From assembly GCA_017444165.1 (NCBI GenBank), contig JAFSXH010000124.1, positions 1-14,163 on the forward strand: a stretch of 14,163 bases of DNA, read 5' to 3'. The notes beneath the pieces are model-generated. The model saw nothing but the letters and a program-made list of their open reading frames with translations. It ran no database searches and was not told the DNA's origin. Numbering within the stretch: the stretch's first letter is position 1; every line of letters starts with the position of its first letter. Made by a program: the position numbers and the translations under genes. Of the stretch, positions 7,738-14,163 are shown piece after piece. The DNA comes from a bacterium (GTDB taxonomy: Bacteria; Vulcanimicrobiota; Xenobia; Xenobiales; Xenobiaceae).

Positions 7738-8010
7738 ATGAGTATGGAAGCTATGAACGCTGCTTTTAGTGCCAGCAATTCCGCCCTGTACAGTGCCCAG
7801 ATCGCCCAGTTGCAGAATCAGACTCAACAGCAGCTCATGAACATCAACACTGAGATGCAGTCCACCGCTCAAAAAGGTGAGATGCAGCGTTTCCAGATCA
7901 TGTATGATACACAGACCAAGGTTATGGAGATGCAGCAGGATATGACCCTCAACCGTGCTAAGAGCCAGGACAAAATGTTCGGTAAATGGGATGAGTTCGT
8001 CAAGCAATAA
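7738..8010 (+). CDS. Small Gln/Met-rich helical protein B, paralog of the preceding gene
   Basis: 90 residues, no recognised family. The N-terminus (MSMEAMNAAFSASNSALYSA) differs from the first paralog, but the second half is clearly related: EMQRFQIMYDTQTKVMEMQQ, DMTLNRAKSQDKMFG and KWDEFVKQ. About 28 of the last 42 positions match. It is rich in Gln and Met, has no cysteine, and looks helical throughout. The codons are again C/G-ending (CAG, ATC, AAC, ATG-rich), unlike the neighbours. Its own promoter-like block, strong Shine-Dalgarno and terminator frame it as a separate, probably abundant product. N-terminal divergence with a fixed C-terminal signature suggests the C-terminus carries the shared function (assembly surface or export signal). 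No WXG motif, signal peptide or transmembrane helix is visible. Confidence 0.8.
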   Translation: MSMEAMNAAFSASNSALYSAQIAQLQNQTQQQLMNINTEMQSTAQKGEMQRFQIMYDTQTKVMEMQQDMTLNRAKSQDKMFGKWDEFVKQ

Positions 8011-8036
8011 TATGCGGTTTGTTGCATAAGTAGATG

Positions 8037-8066
8037 AAGACTCCGCCGAGGCGGGGTCTTTTTTTT
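8037..8066 (+). terminator. Strong intrinsic terminator after small helical protein B, abutting fabI
   Basis: AAGACTCCGCC pairs with GGCGGGGTCTT (GC-rich stem, one G-U pair, tight loop around CGAG), followed directly by eight T (8059-8066). The fabI Shine-Dalgarno begins only eight bases after the T-run, so this hairpin may also limit read-through into fabI. Confidence 0.88.
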
Positions 8067-8082
8067 GGATTTTGGAGGAAAG

Positions 8083-8844
8083 ATGTTACAAGGAAAACGT
8101 GGTCTCATTGTAGGTTTAGCTAATGCAGATTCTATCGCTTGGGGAATATCCAAAGCGGCTAAAGAGGCAGGTGCTGAATTAGGTTTCACTTATTTAAATG
8201 CCGCCATCGAGAAGCGTATGCGTCCTCTGGCAGAGAGCTTAGGAGCGGCTTTTATTGCACCCTGTAATGTAAATAACGACGAAAGCTTAGATCTTCTCTT
8301 TCAAGAGATAAAAGATAAATGGGGCCATTTAGATTTTGTCGTTCACTCTGTAGCTTTTGCCAAAAAAGAAGATCTCATGGGCAGATTTTTGGATACCTCA
8401 CGCGATGGATTCTTAACAGCCATGGAGACCAGTGCCTATTCTCTTACCGCTTTGGCTAAAAGAGCCCAACCTCTCATGGATAAGGGCGGAAGCATATTAG
8501 CTCTAACTTATTTTGGTTCCGAAAAAGTTATTCCCAACTACAACGTAATGGGTGTAGCTAAAGCCGCTTTAGAGGCTTCAGTGCGTTATTTAGCCGCTGA
8601 TTTAGGCTCTGAAAATATACGTGTCAATGCTATCTCTTCCGGTGCGATCAAGACCCTTTCAGCTAGAGGCATACATGGTTTTACCGATATGCTTCACATA
8701 ACTCAAGAGCGTGCAGCCTTAAAACGCTGTGTGAGCGCAGAAGAAGTCGGTAAGTCTTCGCTCTTCTTGCTTTCAGACTGCGCGTCGGCTGTTACAGGCG
8801 AGGTTTTGCACGTAGACTGCGGCTACAGCATAATGGGAATGTAA
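8083..8844 (+). CDS. fabI: Enoyl-[acyl-carrier-protein] reductase (NADH), FabI type
   Basis: A 253-residue short-chain dehydrogenase that reduces trans-2-enoyl-ACP in the last step of each fatty-acid elongation cycle, in the cytoplasm; it is the triclosan target. The cofactor loop is GLANADSIAWGI (11-22). The FabI active site is LTYFGSEKVIPNYNVMGVAK, with Y143, Y153 and K160 in the Y-x6-K arrangement particular to enoyl reductases. VNAISSGAIKTLSA (181-194) forms the substrate-loop region, and the C-terminus GEVLHVDCGYSIMGM is typical. Full length for the family. The ATG at 8083 has GGAGG four bases upstream; an in-frame TTG at 8065 falls in the terminator T-run and is rejected. There is no room for a promoter between terminator and start, so transcription must come from read-through or from within the preceding gene. 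Confidence 0.95.
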   Translation: MLQGKRGLIVGLANADSIAWGISKAAKEAGAELGFTYLNAAIEKRMRPLAESLGAAFIAPCNVNNDESLDLLFQEIKDKWGHLDFVVHSVAFAKKEDLMGRFLDTSRDGFLTAMETSAYSLTALAKRAQPLMDKGGSILALTYFGSEKVIPNYNVMGVAKAALEASVRYLAADLGSENIRVNAISSGAIKTLSARGIHGFTDMLHITQERAALKRCVSAEEVGKSSLFLLSDCASAVTGEVLHVDCGYSIMGM

Positions 8845-8882
8845 GTTTGCGTTGCTTTTTTTGTGATATAAGCGTTATGCTT

Positions 8883-9050
8883 GAAGTTTGTCCTTTTGGG
8901 TTTTCCGCCAGCTCTTTAACAATGCGTATGCTTAATTCGTAATGCGTAATTATTTGGGAAAGAAATAGATAAGTAACTCATTTCAATTACGAATTACGCA
9001 TTATGAATTACGAATTAGAAAAGCCGGTTCACCGCAAAAGGACAAACTTC
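8883..9050. repeat. Imperfect foldback (nested inverted repeat) with heptamer core
   Basis: The outer arms are GAAGTTTGTCCTTTTG (8883-8898) and its exact complement CAAAAGGACAAACTTC (9035-9050). Inside, CGTAATT-type heptamers at 8931-8951 face five AATTACG-type heptamers at 8985-9019; for example TAATGCGTAATT (8940-8951) is exactly complementary to 8992-9003. Together these make a foldback about 168 bp long with a central loop of about 33 bases. No reading frame is supported here. It may be a miniature mobile or intergenic repeat. Confidence 0.65.
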
Positions 9051-9099
9051 GTCTAAGACTGTACGTTCTTATGTTGTAAATCTTGTAAGTTGCGCCTGC

Positions 9100-9209
9100 G
9101 GAGCTTTTGCTCTTTTTGATTTGCTCTCGATCTCACTTCGTTCGATATGTTCGCTCATGCAAAAAGGCAAAACTCCTGTCTAGGACTGTGCGTTGTAAGT
9201 TGTTTGTCT
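9100..9209. repeat. Second foldback unit related to the preceding one
   Basis: GGAGCTTTTGCTCTTTTTG (9100-9118) is imperfectly complementary to CAAAAAGGCAAAACTCC (9160-9176). The segment after the right arm (GTCTAGGACTGTGCGTT) closely matches the segment after the previous foldback (GTCTAAGACTGTACGTT, 9051-9067), so the two units look like diverged copies. The rest of 8845-9247 holds nothing else I can identify; no clear promoter for the next gene is visible. Confidence 0.5.
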
Positions 9210-9247
9210 TATATATATTTATATTTAGATTAAATTATGCGCCCTGG

Positions 9248-9868
9248 ATGGAACAATATCTCAATGAAGATGAATTAAACAGAGCGCGACGTTATTTGTT
9301 GGCTTCTAAGTGTTCAAATTTTATTGCCTCTCGAGCTAGATTAAAAATATTACTGTGCAATGCTATCGAGCAAATTAAGACATGTAATTGTTTAAGTGTA
9401 AGTTCTGAACCCATTGTTCCTGAGATAGCACAACAATTGCACATTGATGTTTACAAGGATGGAAAGCCCTATTTACCCGATTATCCTCATTTGATATTTA
9501 ACTTAAGTCACTCAGATAATTTAGCAGTTTTAGGGTTAGCTTATTGTCCACATGGTAATTGTGAGATAGGTGTAGACTTAGAAAAAATTTCCGCAGACCG
9601 AGATCATATGAGTATAGCCGAACGTTTTTTTCATCCTGAAGAGTTTACAGCTATAAATTTATCTGCGGATCGAGCTTGTAAGTTTACAGAAATTTGGACT
9701 AAGAAAGAATCTTACTTAAAAATGTTGGGAACAGGACTGAAGACTCCTTTAAATTCTTTTTCTGTTTTAGAGGATAAAAATATCCATAGCGAGATCTTGC
9801 CCCATAATTATATTTTATCTTACTCCATTAATTTCACTCCACAAAGTGTGAGAGTGATCTTTATTTAA
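9248..9868 (+). CDS. 4'-phosphopantetheinyl transferase, Sfp/HetI type
   Basis: Transfers phosphopantetheine from CoA to a serine of apo-carrier proteins, such as the acyl carrier protein that FabI works on. Residues are numbered from the ATG at 9248 (206 residues). An N-terminal DELNRARRYLLAS region resembles the family's usual ER.RA..F start. Then come GKPYLPDYPHLIFNLSHSD (72-90; substrate/CoA region), the Mg-binding IGVDLEKI (D110, E112), RFFHPEEF (126-133) and WTKKESYLKMLGTGL (150-164; E154, K158). The start is uncertain: the ATG lacks a good Shine-Dalgarno, and the frame stays open upstream through the repeat region. A TTG at 9200 would add a hydrophobic segment and LNYAPW, and a Trp at that place is common in the family. 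The stop is 11 bases before the next ATG, so the two are probably co-transcribed. Confidence 0.88.
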   Translation: MEQYLNEDELNRARRYLLASKCSNFIASRARLKILLCNAIEQIKTCNCLSVSSEPIVPEIAQQLHIDVYKDGKPYLPDYPHLIFNLSHSDNLAVLGLAYCPHGNCEIGVDLEKISADRDHMSIAERFFHPEEFTAINLSADRACKFTEIWTKKESYLKMLGTGLKTPLNSFSVLEDKNIHSEILPHNYILSYSINFTPQSVRVIFI

Positions 9869-9879
9869 GGAAAAGTTAT

Positions 9880-12414
9880 ATGCGCAAACCAGAAATTTTA
9901 GCTCCCGTAGGTGATTATGCCGTCTTACAAGCCGCTCTGCAAGCTGGAGCCGATGCAGTATATTTTGGATTAGCCGAAGGATTTAACGCCAGGATCAGAG
10001 CTAAGAATTTTGATCTCCACCATCTACCACTCATCGTAAAAGAGATCCATGCGGCTGGAGCTAAGGCATATGTAACTTTAAATACTCTCGTCTTTGAGAG
10101 TGAGCTAGACAAGGTAAAAGATCTGCTCCAAGCGATTCAGGAAGCTAAGGTTGACGCTCTGATTATGCAGGATCTGGGAGCGGTGCGTTTGGCTAAACGT
10201 TATGCTCCTAAAGTTAAGATCCATGCCAGCACGCAGATGACTTTAAGCGATATTTGGTCGGTAAAGTTGGCTCAAAAGTGGGGAATCAGCCGTGTAGTCG
10301 TAGCTCGTGAGCTGTCACATCAAGAGATAAAAGACATATCTCAGACTACCCAATGTGAGTTGGAAGTTTTTGCTCTAGGAGCATTATGCGTATCCTTCAG
10401 TGGTCAATGTCTGTCTAGTCTAGCCTGGGGAGGACGCTCCGCTAATCGCGGCCAGTGCGCTCAACCTTGCCGCTTACCTTTTCGCTATTTTGCCCTCGAT
10501 CACGGAGAAAAGGTCGATTTTACTCAAGGTGAGATCAAATTGAGTAAACCTGCCCATCTTCTGAGCCCTTGTGATCTAGCGGCATTCTCTCAAGTGGAGA
10601 ATTTAATCAAGGCGGATGTGGCCTCTTTAAAAATTGAGGGACGCTTGAAAAATGAAAATTACGTCTATTGGGCAGTAAAAACCATGCGCGAATGGGTCGA
10701 TGCTCATTTTCCAGGCAAGCCTTCAGCCGCTCAAGTTATGCAGTTGCGCAACAACTTGCGCGATCTCATCATAACCTTTTCGCGCGGCTTTACGCCTGGT
10801 TTTTTGAGCCATTACGATCACCAAAATTTTGTTCAAAAAGGCTATCCTAAACATCGTGGATTGCTCTTAGGAGTAGTTGTTGACAAAAAGGGTTCAACTG
10901 TTGAAGTTGATCTTCAGGCAGATAGCTTAGAAGAACACAACCACTTAGATATAAAGCCTTCACCTGTAACCTTAAATAAAGGAATGGGTATACTATTTTT
11001 AGGTTCCGAAGAAGCCCAGGGCGGCCCGATATTTGACTTCAAACAGAGTAAGAACAGGCTGTCTTTGCGCTTTGCCAATCCTGGCCCCGATCTCACTAAA
11101 GTTAGTAGAGGTGATCTCGCCTATTTAACTAGCTCTCCCCTATTGAATAAGGTAGTCGATCAAGCCCTCAACAGTCCTATGCGCGGTCGAATAGCTGTAA
11201 ATTTAATTATACAAGGCCAACTCGATCAGCCTTTAACTTTAGAGGCTTCATTCTTAGGTAATAAACTAGAATTCCACAGTCAATCTAACCTGACCACAGC
11301 GAAAAAAAATCCCCTTAACAGCGAAACAGTTATTGAAAAGCTCTCCGAACTTTACCAAACACCAATATACATAGACGAGGTAACTTCCCAATTAGAACCT
11401 GGTCTATTTCTGCCACTTTCGGAACTCAAACCTTTAAAAAGAGAACTAGTAAAAGCCATAACAGAAAAAATCGCTGAAATTCAAACTGATAATGTTGATA
11501 AAATTGGCGACTTGCACAATTTGGCCAAACCTCGCTCCGTTCACTCTCGACCTATGTTAAGTGCCCTCTGTCGCACGCTAGAACAGGTGCGGGCGGCCGT
11601 CGATTGTGGTTATGGACTGGTAGAATTGGAAGCCTACAGGCCCAACCACTTAGAGTCAATGTTGTCATATCTAGATAAACACAAAAACACGGAGTGGCAT
11701 TTAGTCCTGCCACGCATTCAAAAAAATGGCGAGGAAAGACTCATCGATAAATTTTTGGTTACACAGCCTCGCGGCCTTTTAGTACGCAGTTTGGGAGCTC
11801 TGTCTTACTTAACTTCCTTAAATAATCATCCGACTCTGCACGGAGATTTTTCTCTAAATATAACTAACTCTCTCAGTGCCGATCTCTTTTTGCGCTCTGG
11901 TTTAGATAGTTTTACTATTAGTTACGATCTTGGCGAAAAGGAATTAGGCGAACTAGCTTTAGGATTAAAAAAGCTGGCGAAATATTACCCGCAAGATTCC
12001 TCCCCTGTACAAAGTTGCGTCATCCCGCTTTATCGCCATATGCCCACTTTCCATACCCAACATTGCTTGTACGCTAACTTGCTAAGTCAAGGACGAGATC
12101 GTCACACCTGTCAGCATCCTTGCCTGAAAAAGGATCTCTACATCCTAGATCGGCGACAGTTCGCCCACCCTGTAGTGACAGATTATTTTTGTCGCAACAC
12201 GATTTACAACCAAACTCCCCTGCAGTGGCAAAATATGTTTGCCCAAATATCGAATTGGGGTTTTGACAAATTTAGGATCGAGTTGTTAAATGAAGACTAC
12301 TCACAGAGTTACTCCATATTGAAATATTATCATAACCTAATATATAAAATTGAAAAACAATTAAATTTAAGTATTTTTTACATTACATATAACAAAAATA
12401 GTATTTATAATGTA
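9880..12414 (+). CDS. U32 family peptidase with DUF3656, RlhA-like
   Basis: An 845-residue protein. The N-terminal U32 domain (1 to about 310) starts with the typical PEILAPVGDYAVLQAALQAG and has IHASTQMTLS (114-123). It carries a four-cysteine set C170, C177, C193, C197 (ALC..SGQC...RGQCAQPC), followed by SLKIEGRLKN (249-258). A DUF3656-type middle region extends to about 540. A second cysteine-rich part has C729, C744, C748, C771 (HTCQHPCLKKDLYILDRR ... YFCRNTIYN). The best-studied relative, E. coli RlhA (YdcP), is needed for 5-hydroxycytidine formation at 23S rRNA C2501; collagenase-type activity is the older annotation. It is longer than E. coli RlhA because of the second cysteine-rich module. 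AAGGA lies about nine bases before the ATG and overlaps the upstream stop region. The last 30 residues are AT-rich and may be less conserved. Confidence 0.9.
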
Positions 12415-12418
12415 TAAT

Positions 12419-12493
12419 AAATTAGGAAGCCGACGCATAGAGGGGGGAGTCGAGCCCGTTTAGTTGTTACTAGACTGCATCGTCTTCTAATTT
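12419..12493 (+). ncRNA. Candidate structured RNA with three-way junction
   Basis: The outer stem pairs 12419-12437 with 12476-12493: about 16 bp with two single mismatches and one bulged G. Inside it a GGG...CCC hairpin (12445-12457) directly abuts a 7-bp hairpin GTTTAGT-TGTT-ACTAGAC (12458-12475), which in turn abuts the outer stem. All bases from 12445 on are thus used in a compact three-way junction. It lies just after the U32 gene and 21 bases before the next ATG. There is no T-run after it, so it is not a standard terminator. I match it to no known riboswitch or ribozyme; it could be a leader element, a processing site or a small RNA. The strand is inferred from the flanking genes. Confidence 0.4.
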
Positions 12494-12514
12494 GTATACT
12501 GGAGTTCTCTGTCT

Positions 12515-13372
12515 ATGATAAGTAAACAGACACTCATTGTTGGAACTTACAACGTGCAAAACATGTTCACGCGGGCGGACATAAGGCACGGCATGAAGAT
12601 ACCCGTCAAAAGCCGCACCTCTTTGAATGCCCTAGCAGAAAACATTCGCCAAGCGGATGCGGATATCGTAGCTTTGCAAGAATGTACTTCGCGCCAAACT
12701 TTGAGCGATTTTCTGGAAAACCACAACTTATCTGAAAATTATCCTCATATAGCTCACGTTTCAGGAAACGATTTTCGCGGTGTAAATGTAGCTGTCATTT
12801 CTAAGTATCCATTTACGGAAGTTACCTCTCATAAAGATGTCCGTTTTCCTTTAGTGGATGGATCGGGAGAGGGCAAATTTAGCCGCGACTTTTTGCGAGT
12901 AGACGTAGATATAAATGGCAACAATGAGGCAGATTTTACACTTTACACTGCCCATTCGCGCTCACGTCTGCCTGTAGGGTCAGTTAAAGCCGAAGTCAAA
13001 AGGATCAGTGAGGCCAAAGCTATGCGAGAGATAGCCGAAAGTGAGATGAAGAGGTATCCTCAGCGTCTTTTTGTCATCACAGGTGATCTTAATGATGGTT
13101 CTCAAGATACTTCTTTGCAAACTTTATTAAAGCCAAGTTCTGAGCAAGAGGAATGGGTAGATAGTCTAGCCGATAAACCTAGAGAGGAGCAAATTACTTG
13201 GCCATCTTATCGCTCTAAATATAACGATTACCCCGCTGAACAGCTGGACCACATAATATTTCCCAAGTCAGCGCAGAAACAACTCGCTAATTCTAAGGTC
13301 AATTGCTATAATAACAATGCTTCCGATCACTTCTTATTAACTTCGGAATTTTATTTGTACCAAAGGGAGTAG
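12515..13372 (+). CDS. Endonuclease/exonuclease/phosphatase (EEP) family protein
   Basis: A 285-residue metal-dependent phosphodiesterase-fold enzyme, probably cytosolic (no signal peptide). Family motifs in order: TYNVQNMF (N13), ADIVALQEC (E56, metal ligand), GVNVAVISKYP (89-99), a catalytic-His strand LYTAHSRS (H147), RLFVITGDLND (D191, N193), QLDHIIF (D245, H246) and the terminal ASDHFLL (D271, H272). All key catalytic residues of the exonuclease III/DNase I/phosphatase superfamily are present. The substrate cannot be told from sequence; nucleic acids, phospholipids and inositol phosphates are all known for the family. GGAG lies ten bases before the ATG. It is tightly coupled to the next gene: three bases separate stop and start. 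Confidence 0.88.
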   Translation: MISKQTLIVGTYNVQNMFTRADIRHGMKIPVKSRTSLNALAENIRQADADIVALQECTSRQTLSDFLENHNLSENYPHIAHVSGNDFRGVNVAVISKYPFTEVTSHKDVRFPLVDGSGEGKFSRDFLRVDVDINGNNEADFTLYTAHSRSRLPVGSVKAEVKRISEAKAMREIAESEMKRYPQRLFVITGDLNDGSQDTSLQTLLKPSSEQEEWVDSLADKPREEQITWPSYRSKYNDYPAEQLDHIIFPKSAQKQLANSKVNCYNNNASDHFLLTSEFYLYQRE

Positions 13373-13375
13373 ACT

Positions 13376-13693
13376 ATGAGAATAAAATCAATATTTGCAT
13401 TCTTGTTGGCTTTGACTCTGTGCCTGCTGGTAAACAATTCCGCCTCCGCGAAAACCGATGTGGATGTGTCGCGAATTTACGGCAAGATCAAAGTGGTCAA
13501 CTCTTTTCCCGACTATAAAGTTAAGGTTGTCAACTCTTTTCCCGATCTGAAAGTTAAACGAGTAACTTCCTTCCCTGATAGTGCTGGAAAATGGCAATTT
13601 GTGGATAATTTTCCCGATTATAAAATCCAGTTTGTGGACAGTTTTCCCGACTTTACGATCCAGTTTGTAGATAGCTTCCCTGGAGTTCCGTAA
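13376..13693 (+). CDS. Small secreted SFPD-repeat protein, probable 7(1) septoil knot family
   Basis: 105 residues. The signal peptide is MRIKSIFAFLLALTLCLLVN with cleavage after SASA (about residue 25), leaving an 80-residue mature protein. This consists of six near-identical units built as K-V/I-x-V/F-V-x-S/N-F-P-D/G. Five of the six spacings are 11 residues (33 bases in the DNA); the third-to-fourth spacing is 13 because of the SAGKWQF insert. The pattern KVVNSFPD...GKWQFVDNFPD...QFVDSFPG matches my memory of proteins annotated as 7(1) septoil knot domain, a predicted torus-knotted beta fold; this was not checked by search. The ATG has GGGAG overlapping the upstream gene's end. The partner of the EEP enzyme may be exported independently. 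The role is unknown. Confidence 0.75.
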   Translation: MRIKSIFAFLLALTLCLLVNNSASAKTDVDVSRIYGKIKVVNSFPDYKVKVVNSFPDLKVKRVTSFPDSAGKWQFVDNFPDYKIQFVDSFPDFTIQFVDSFPGVP

Positions 13694-13714
13694 AGTATCT
13701 TTCACACAACATGA

Positions 13715-13737
13715 GGGACACGCGTAAATCGTGTCCC
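13715..13737 (+). terminator. Hairpin after the septoil-knot gene
   Basis: GGGACACG pairs with CGTGTCCC around a seven-base loop, 22 bases after the stop. No T-run follows (CCTTC instead), so it is a weak terminator or an RNA-stabilising 3' hairpin. Confidence 0.45.
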
Positions 13738-13746
13738 CCTTCAATC

Positions 13747-13938
13747 TCAAGTGCTTTTATAGTACCTATTTTTTTGTATTTCAGCTACAAGTTCATCTAT
13801 AATTTCGCGTCCGTGTCCTCCCGTCTCTTCAAATGAAATATAATCACTTAAACGATCTGTTATTGTTGACAAAAGAAATTCTATGCTATGTTTATAAATA
13901 AATTTAATAAACAATATTAAATATTTTAATAAACTTTG
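13747..13938 (-). pseudogene. Remnant of an unrecognised minus-strand gene next to the IS element
   Basis: An open frame of 63 codons ends in TGA at 13747-13749. Its last 48 codons read like real protein (STITDRLSDYISFEETGGHG, then REIIDELVAEIQKNRYYKST), with normal charged/hydrophobic alternation. The upstream part is AT-rich and lysine/isoleucine-rich without an ATG or Shine-Dalgarno, and the frame closes near the IS end. This suggests the 3' end of a gene cut off by the IS insertion or decayed. The family is not recognised. The rest of 13694-13995 holds only the hairpin and the IS end. Confidence 0.4.
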
Positions 13939-13954
13939 CTATTCATTAACTGCT

Positions 13955-14163
13955 CTCGACAAGCCGAGTAGGGCAAGCCCTACCAAGCAAGCGGTCTACG
14001 CAGCAACTACCACAACTGGACGTAGCACTACGCCCTCTATCCCGTCAGCCGAAACGTTCGGGAATACTTTCCTCAAAATTTGGAACGCTCCATTGACATC
14101 TGCATTTATTGTCCTGCCGTTATTAGCCTTAAACAAACCTCGGTAAACCCGTCTGCTTTTATC
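13955..14163 (-). mobile_element. Right end of an IS200/IS605-type element
   Basis: Contains the tnpB 3' end and, just beyond its stop, a GTAGGG-CAAG-CCCTAC hairpin (13968-13983) overlapping a smaller CTCG/CGAG hairpin (13955-13968). Subterminal hairpins without terminal inverted repeats are the hallmark of this family. The tnpB 3' end plus these hairpins is also where the omega (right-end) guide RNA of TnpB is expected, with the guide lying in flanking DNA below about 13955. The exact boundary cannot be fixed here; the other end is outside the window. Confidence 0.65.
13996..14163 (-). CDS. tnpB: TnpB RNA-guided nuclease, C-terminal fragment (runs off window)
   Basis: The final 55 residues of a TnpB (OrfB) protein. 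RVYRGLFKANNGRTINADVN is the characteristic C-terminal RuvC segment, with the last catalytic Asp in NADVNGA. It is followed by FQILRKVFPNVSADGIEG, the usual TnpB tail. The protein ends in a short Val/Ala run at the TAG at 13996-13998. TnpB is the IS200/IS605 accessory nuclease ancestral to Cas12; the zinc-finger and earlier RuvC motifs would lie past the window edge, so intactness cannot be judged. Confidence 0.88.
   Translation of the reverse strand, partial: DKSRRVYRGLFKANNGRTINADVNGAFQILRKVFPNVSADGIEGVVLRPVVVVAA

Noticed and set aside
7669..8007. A minus-strand frame of 112 codons opposite small helical protein B
   Set aside because: It overlaps a well-supported gene plus its promoter and shows a Leu/His-rich antisense composition; the codon-biased plus-strand gene explains it.
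7241..8010. WXG100/ESX-type secreted proteins
   Set aside because: The sizes fit, but there is no central WxG motif; the only Trp residues are elsewhere (KWDE near the C-terminus, RW at mid-protein in A only).
8883..9209. CRISPR array
   Set aside because: The repeats are inverted or 7 bases long, without regular unique spacers; no cas genes are nearby.
12438..12475. A tRNA or tmRNA T-arm-like sequence on the minus strand (GGGCTCGACTCCC)
   Set aside because: The loop starts with C instead of the invariant TT, and no acceptor or anticodon arms fit; the plus-strand three-way fold uses the bases better.
13388..13750. A 120-codon minus-strand open frame across the SFPD-repeat gene
   Set aside because: Its regularity mirrors the repeats of the plus-strand gene, which has a signal peptide, Shine-Dalgarno and coupled neighbour.

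Overview
The window looks like chromosomal DNA of a diderm (outer-membrane) bacterium of moderate to low GC. It carries a bamA (Omp85) gene in one run with Skp/OmpH-like chaperone genes, a FabI-type enoyl-ACP reductase and an Sfp-type phosphopantetheinyl transferase. FabI details (GLANADSIAWGI, C-terminal GYSIMGM) and heptameric repeats resembling cyanobacterial STRRs hint at the Cyanobacteriota/Melainabacteria side, but a Negativicutes-like or other diderm lineage is not excluded. The taxon call is weak.

Region 1 (1-4072, minus strand) is an envelope-biogenesis operon read bamA > double-domain OmpH > secreted OmpH-like gene (cut by the window edge). BamA has four POTRA domains behind a long acidic Ser/Glu/Thr-rich linker and a small extra beta domain. 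Diverging from it (4194-5510) is a secreted beta-propeller protein with PQQ-like repeats. A shared hairpin terminator separates it from a small TM2-like membrane protein gene (minus strand).

Region 2 (6115-8844, plus strand) holds a P-loop protein with a C-terminal AlaRS/AlaX-type SAD domain, then two short paralogous helical proteins of unknown function. Each paralog has the same promoter-like block, a strong Shine-Dalgarno and its own intrinsic terminator, so both look like highly expressed stand-alone genes. fabI starts immediately behind the second terminator.

Region 3 (8845-9247) is a roughly 400-bp gene-free stretch made of foldback and heptamer repeats.

Region 4 (9248-13693, plus strand) has the phosphopantetheinyl transferase gene, a U32 peptidase/DUF3656 (RlhA-like) gene, a compact three-way-junction RNA candidate, an endonuclease/exonuclease/phosphatase family gene, and a tightly coupled small secreted protein built of six SFPD repeats (probable 7(1) septoil-knot family).

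Region 5 (13694-14163) has a hairpin, the remnant of an unrecognised minus-strand gene, and the right end of an IS200/IS605-type element with the C-terminus of TnpB running off the window.

The best candidates for something undescribed are the paired small helical proteins with their shared promoter architecture, the structured RNA at 12419-12493, and the knotted-repeat secreted protein coupled to a nuclease-fold enzyme.
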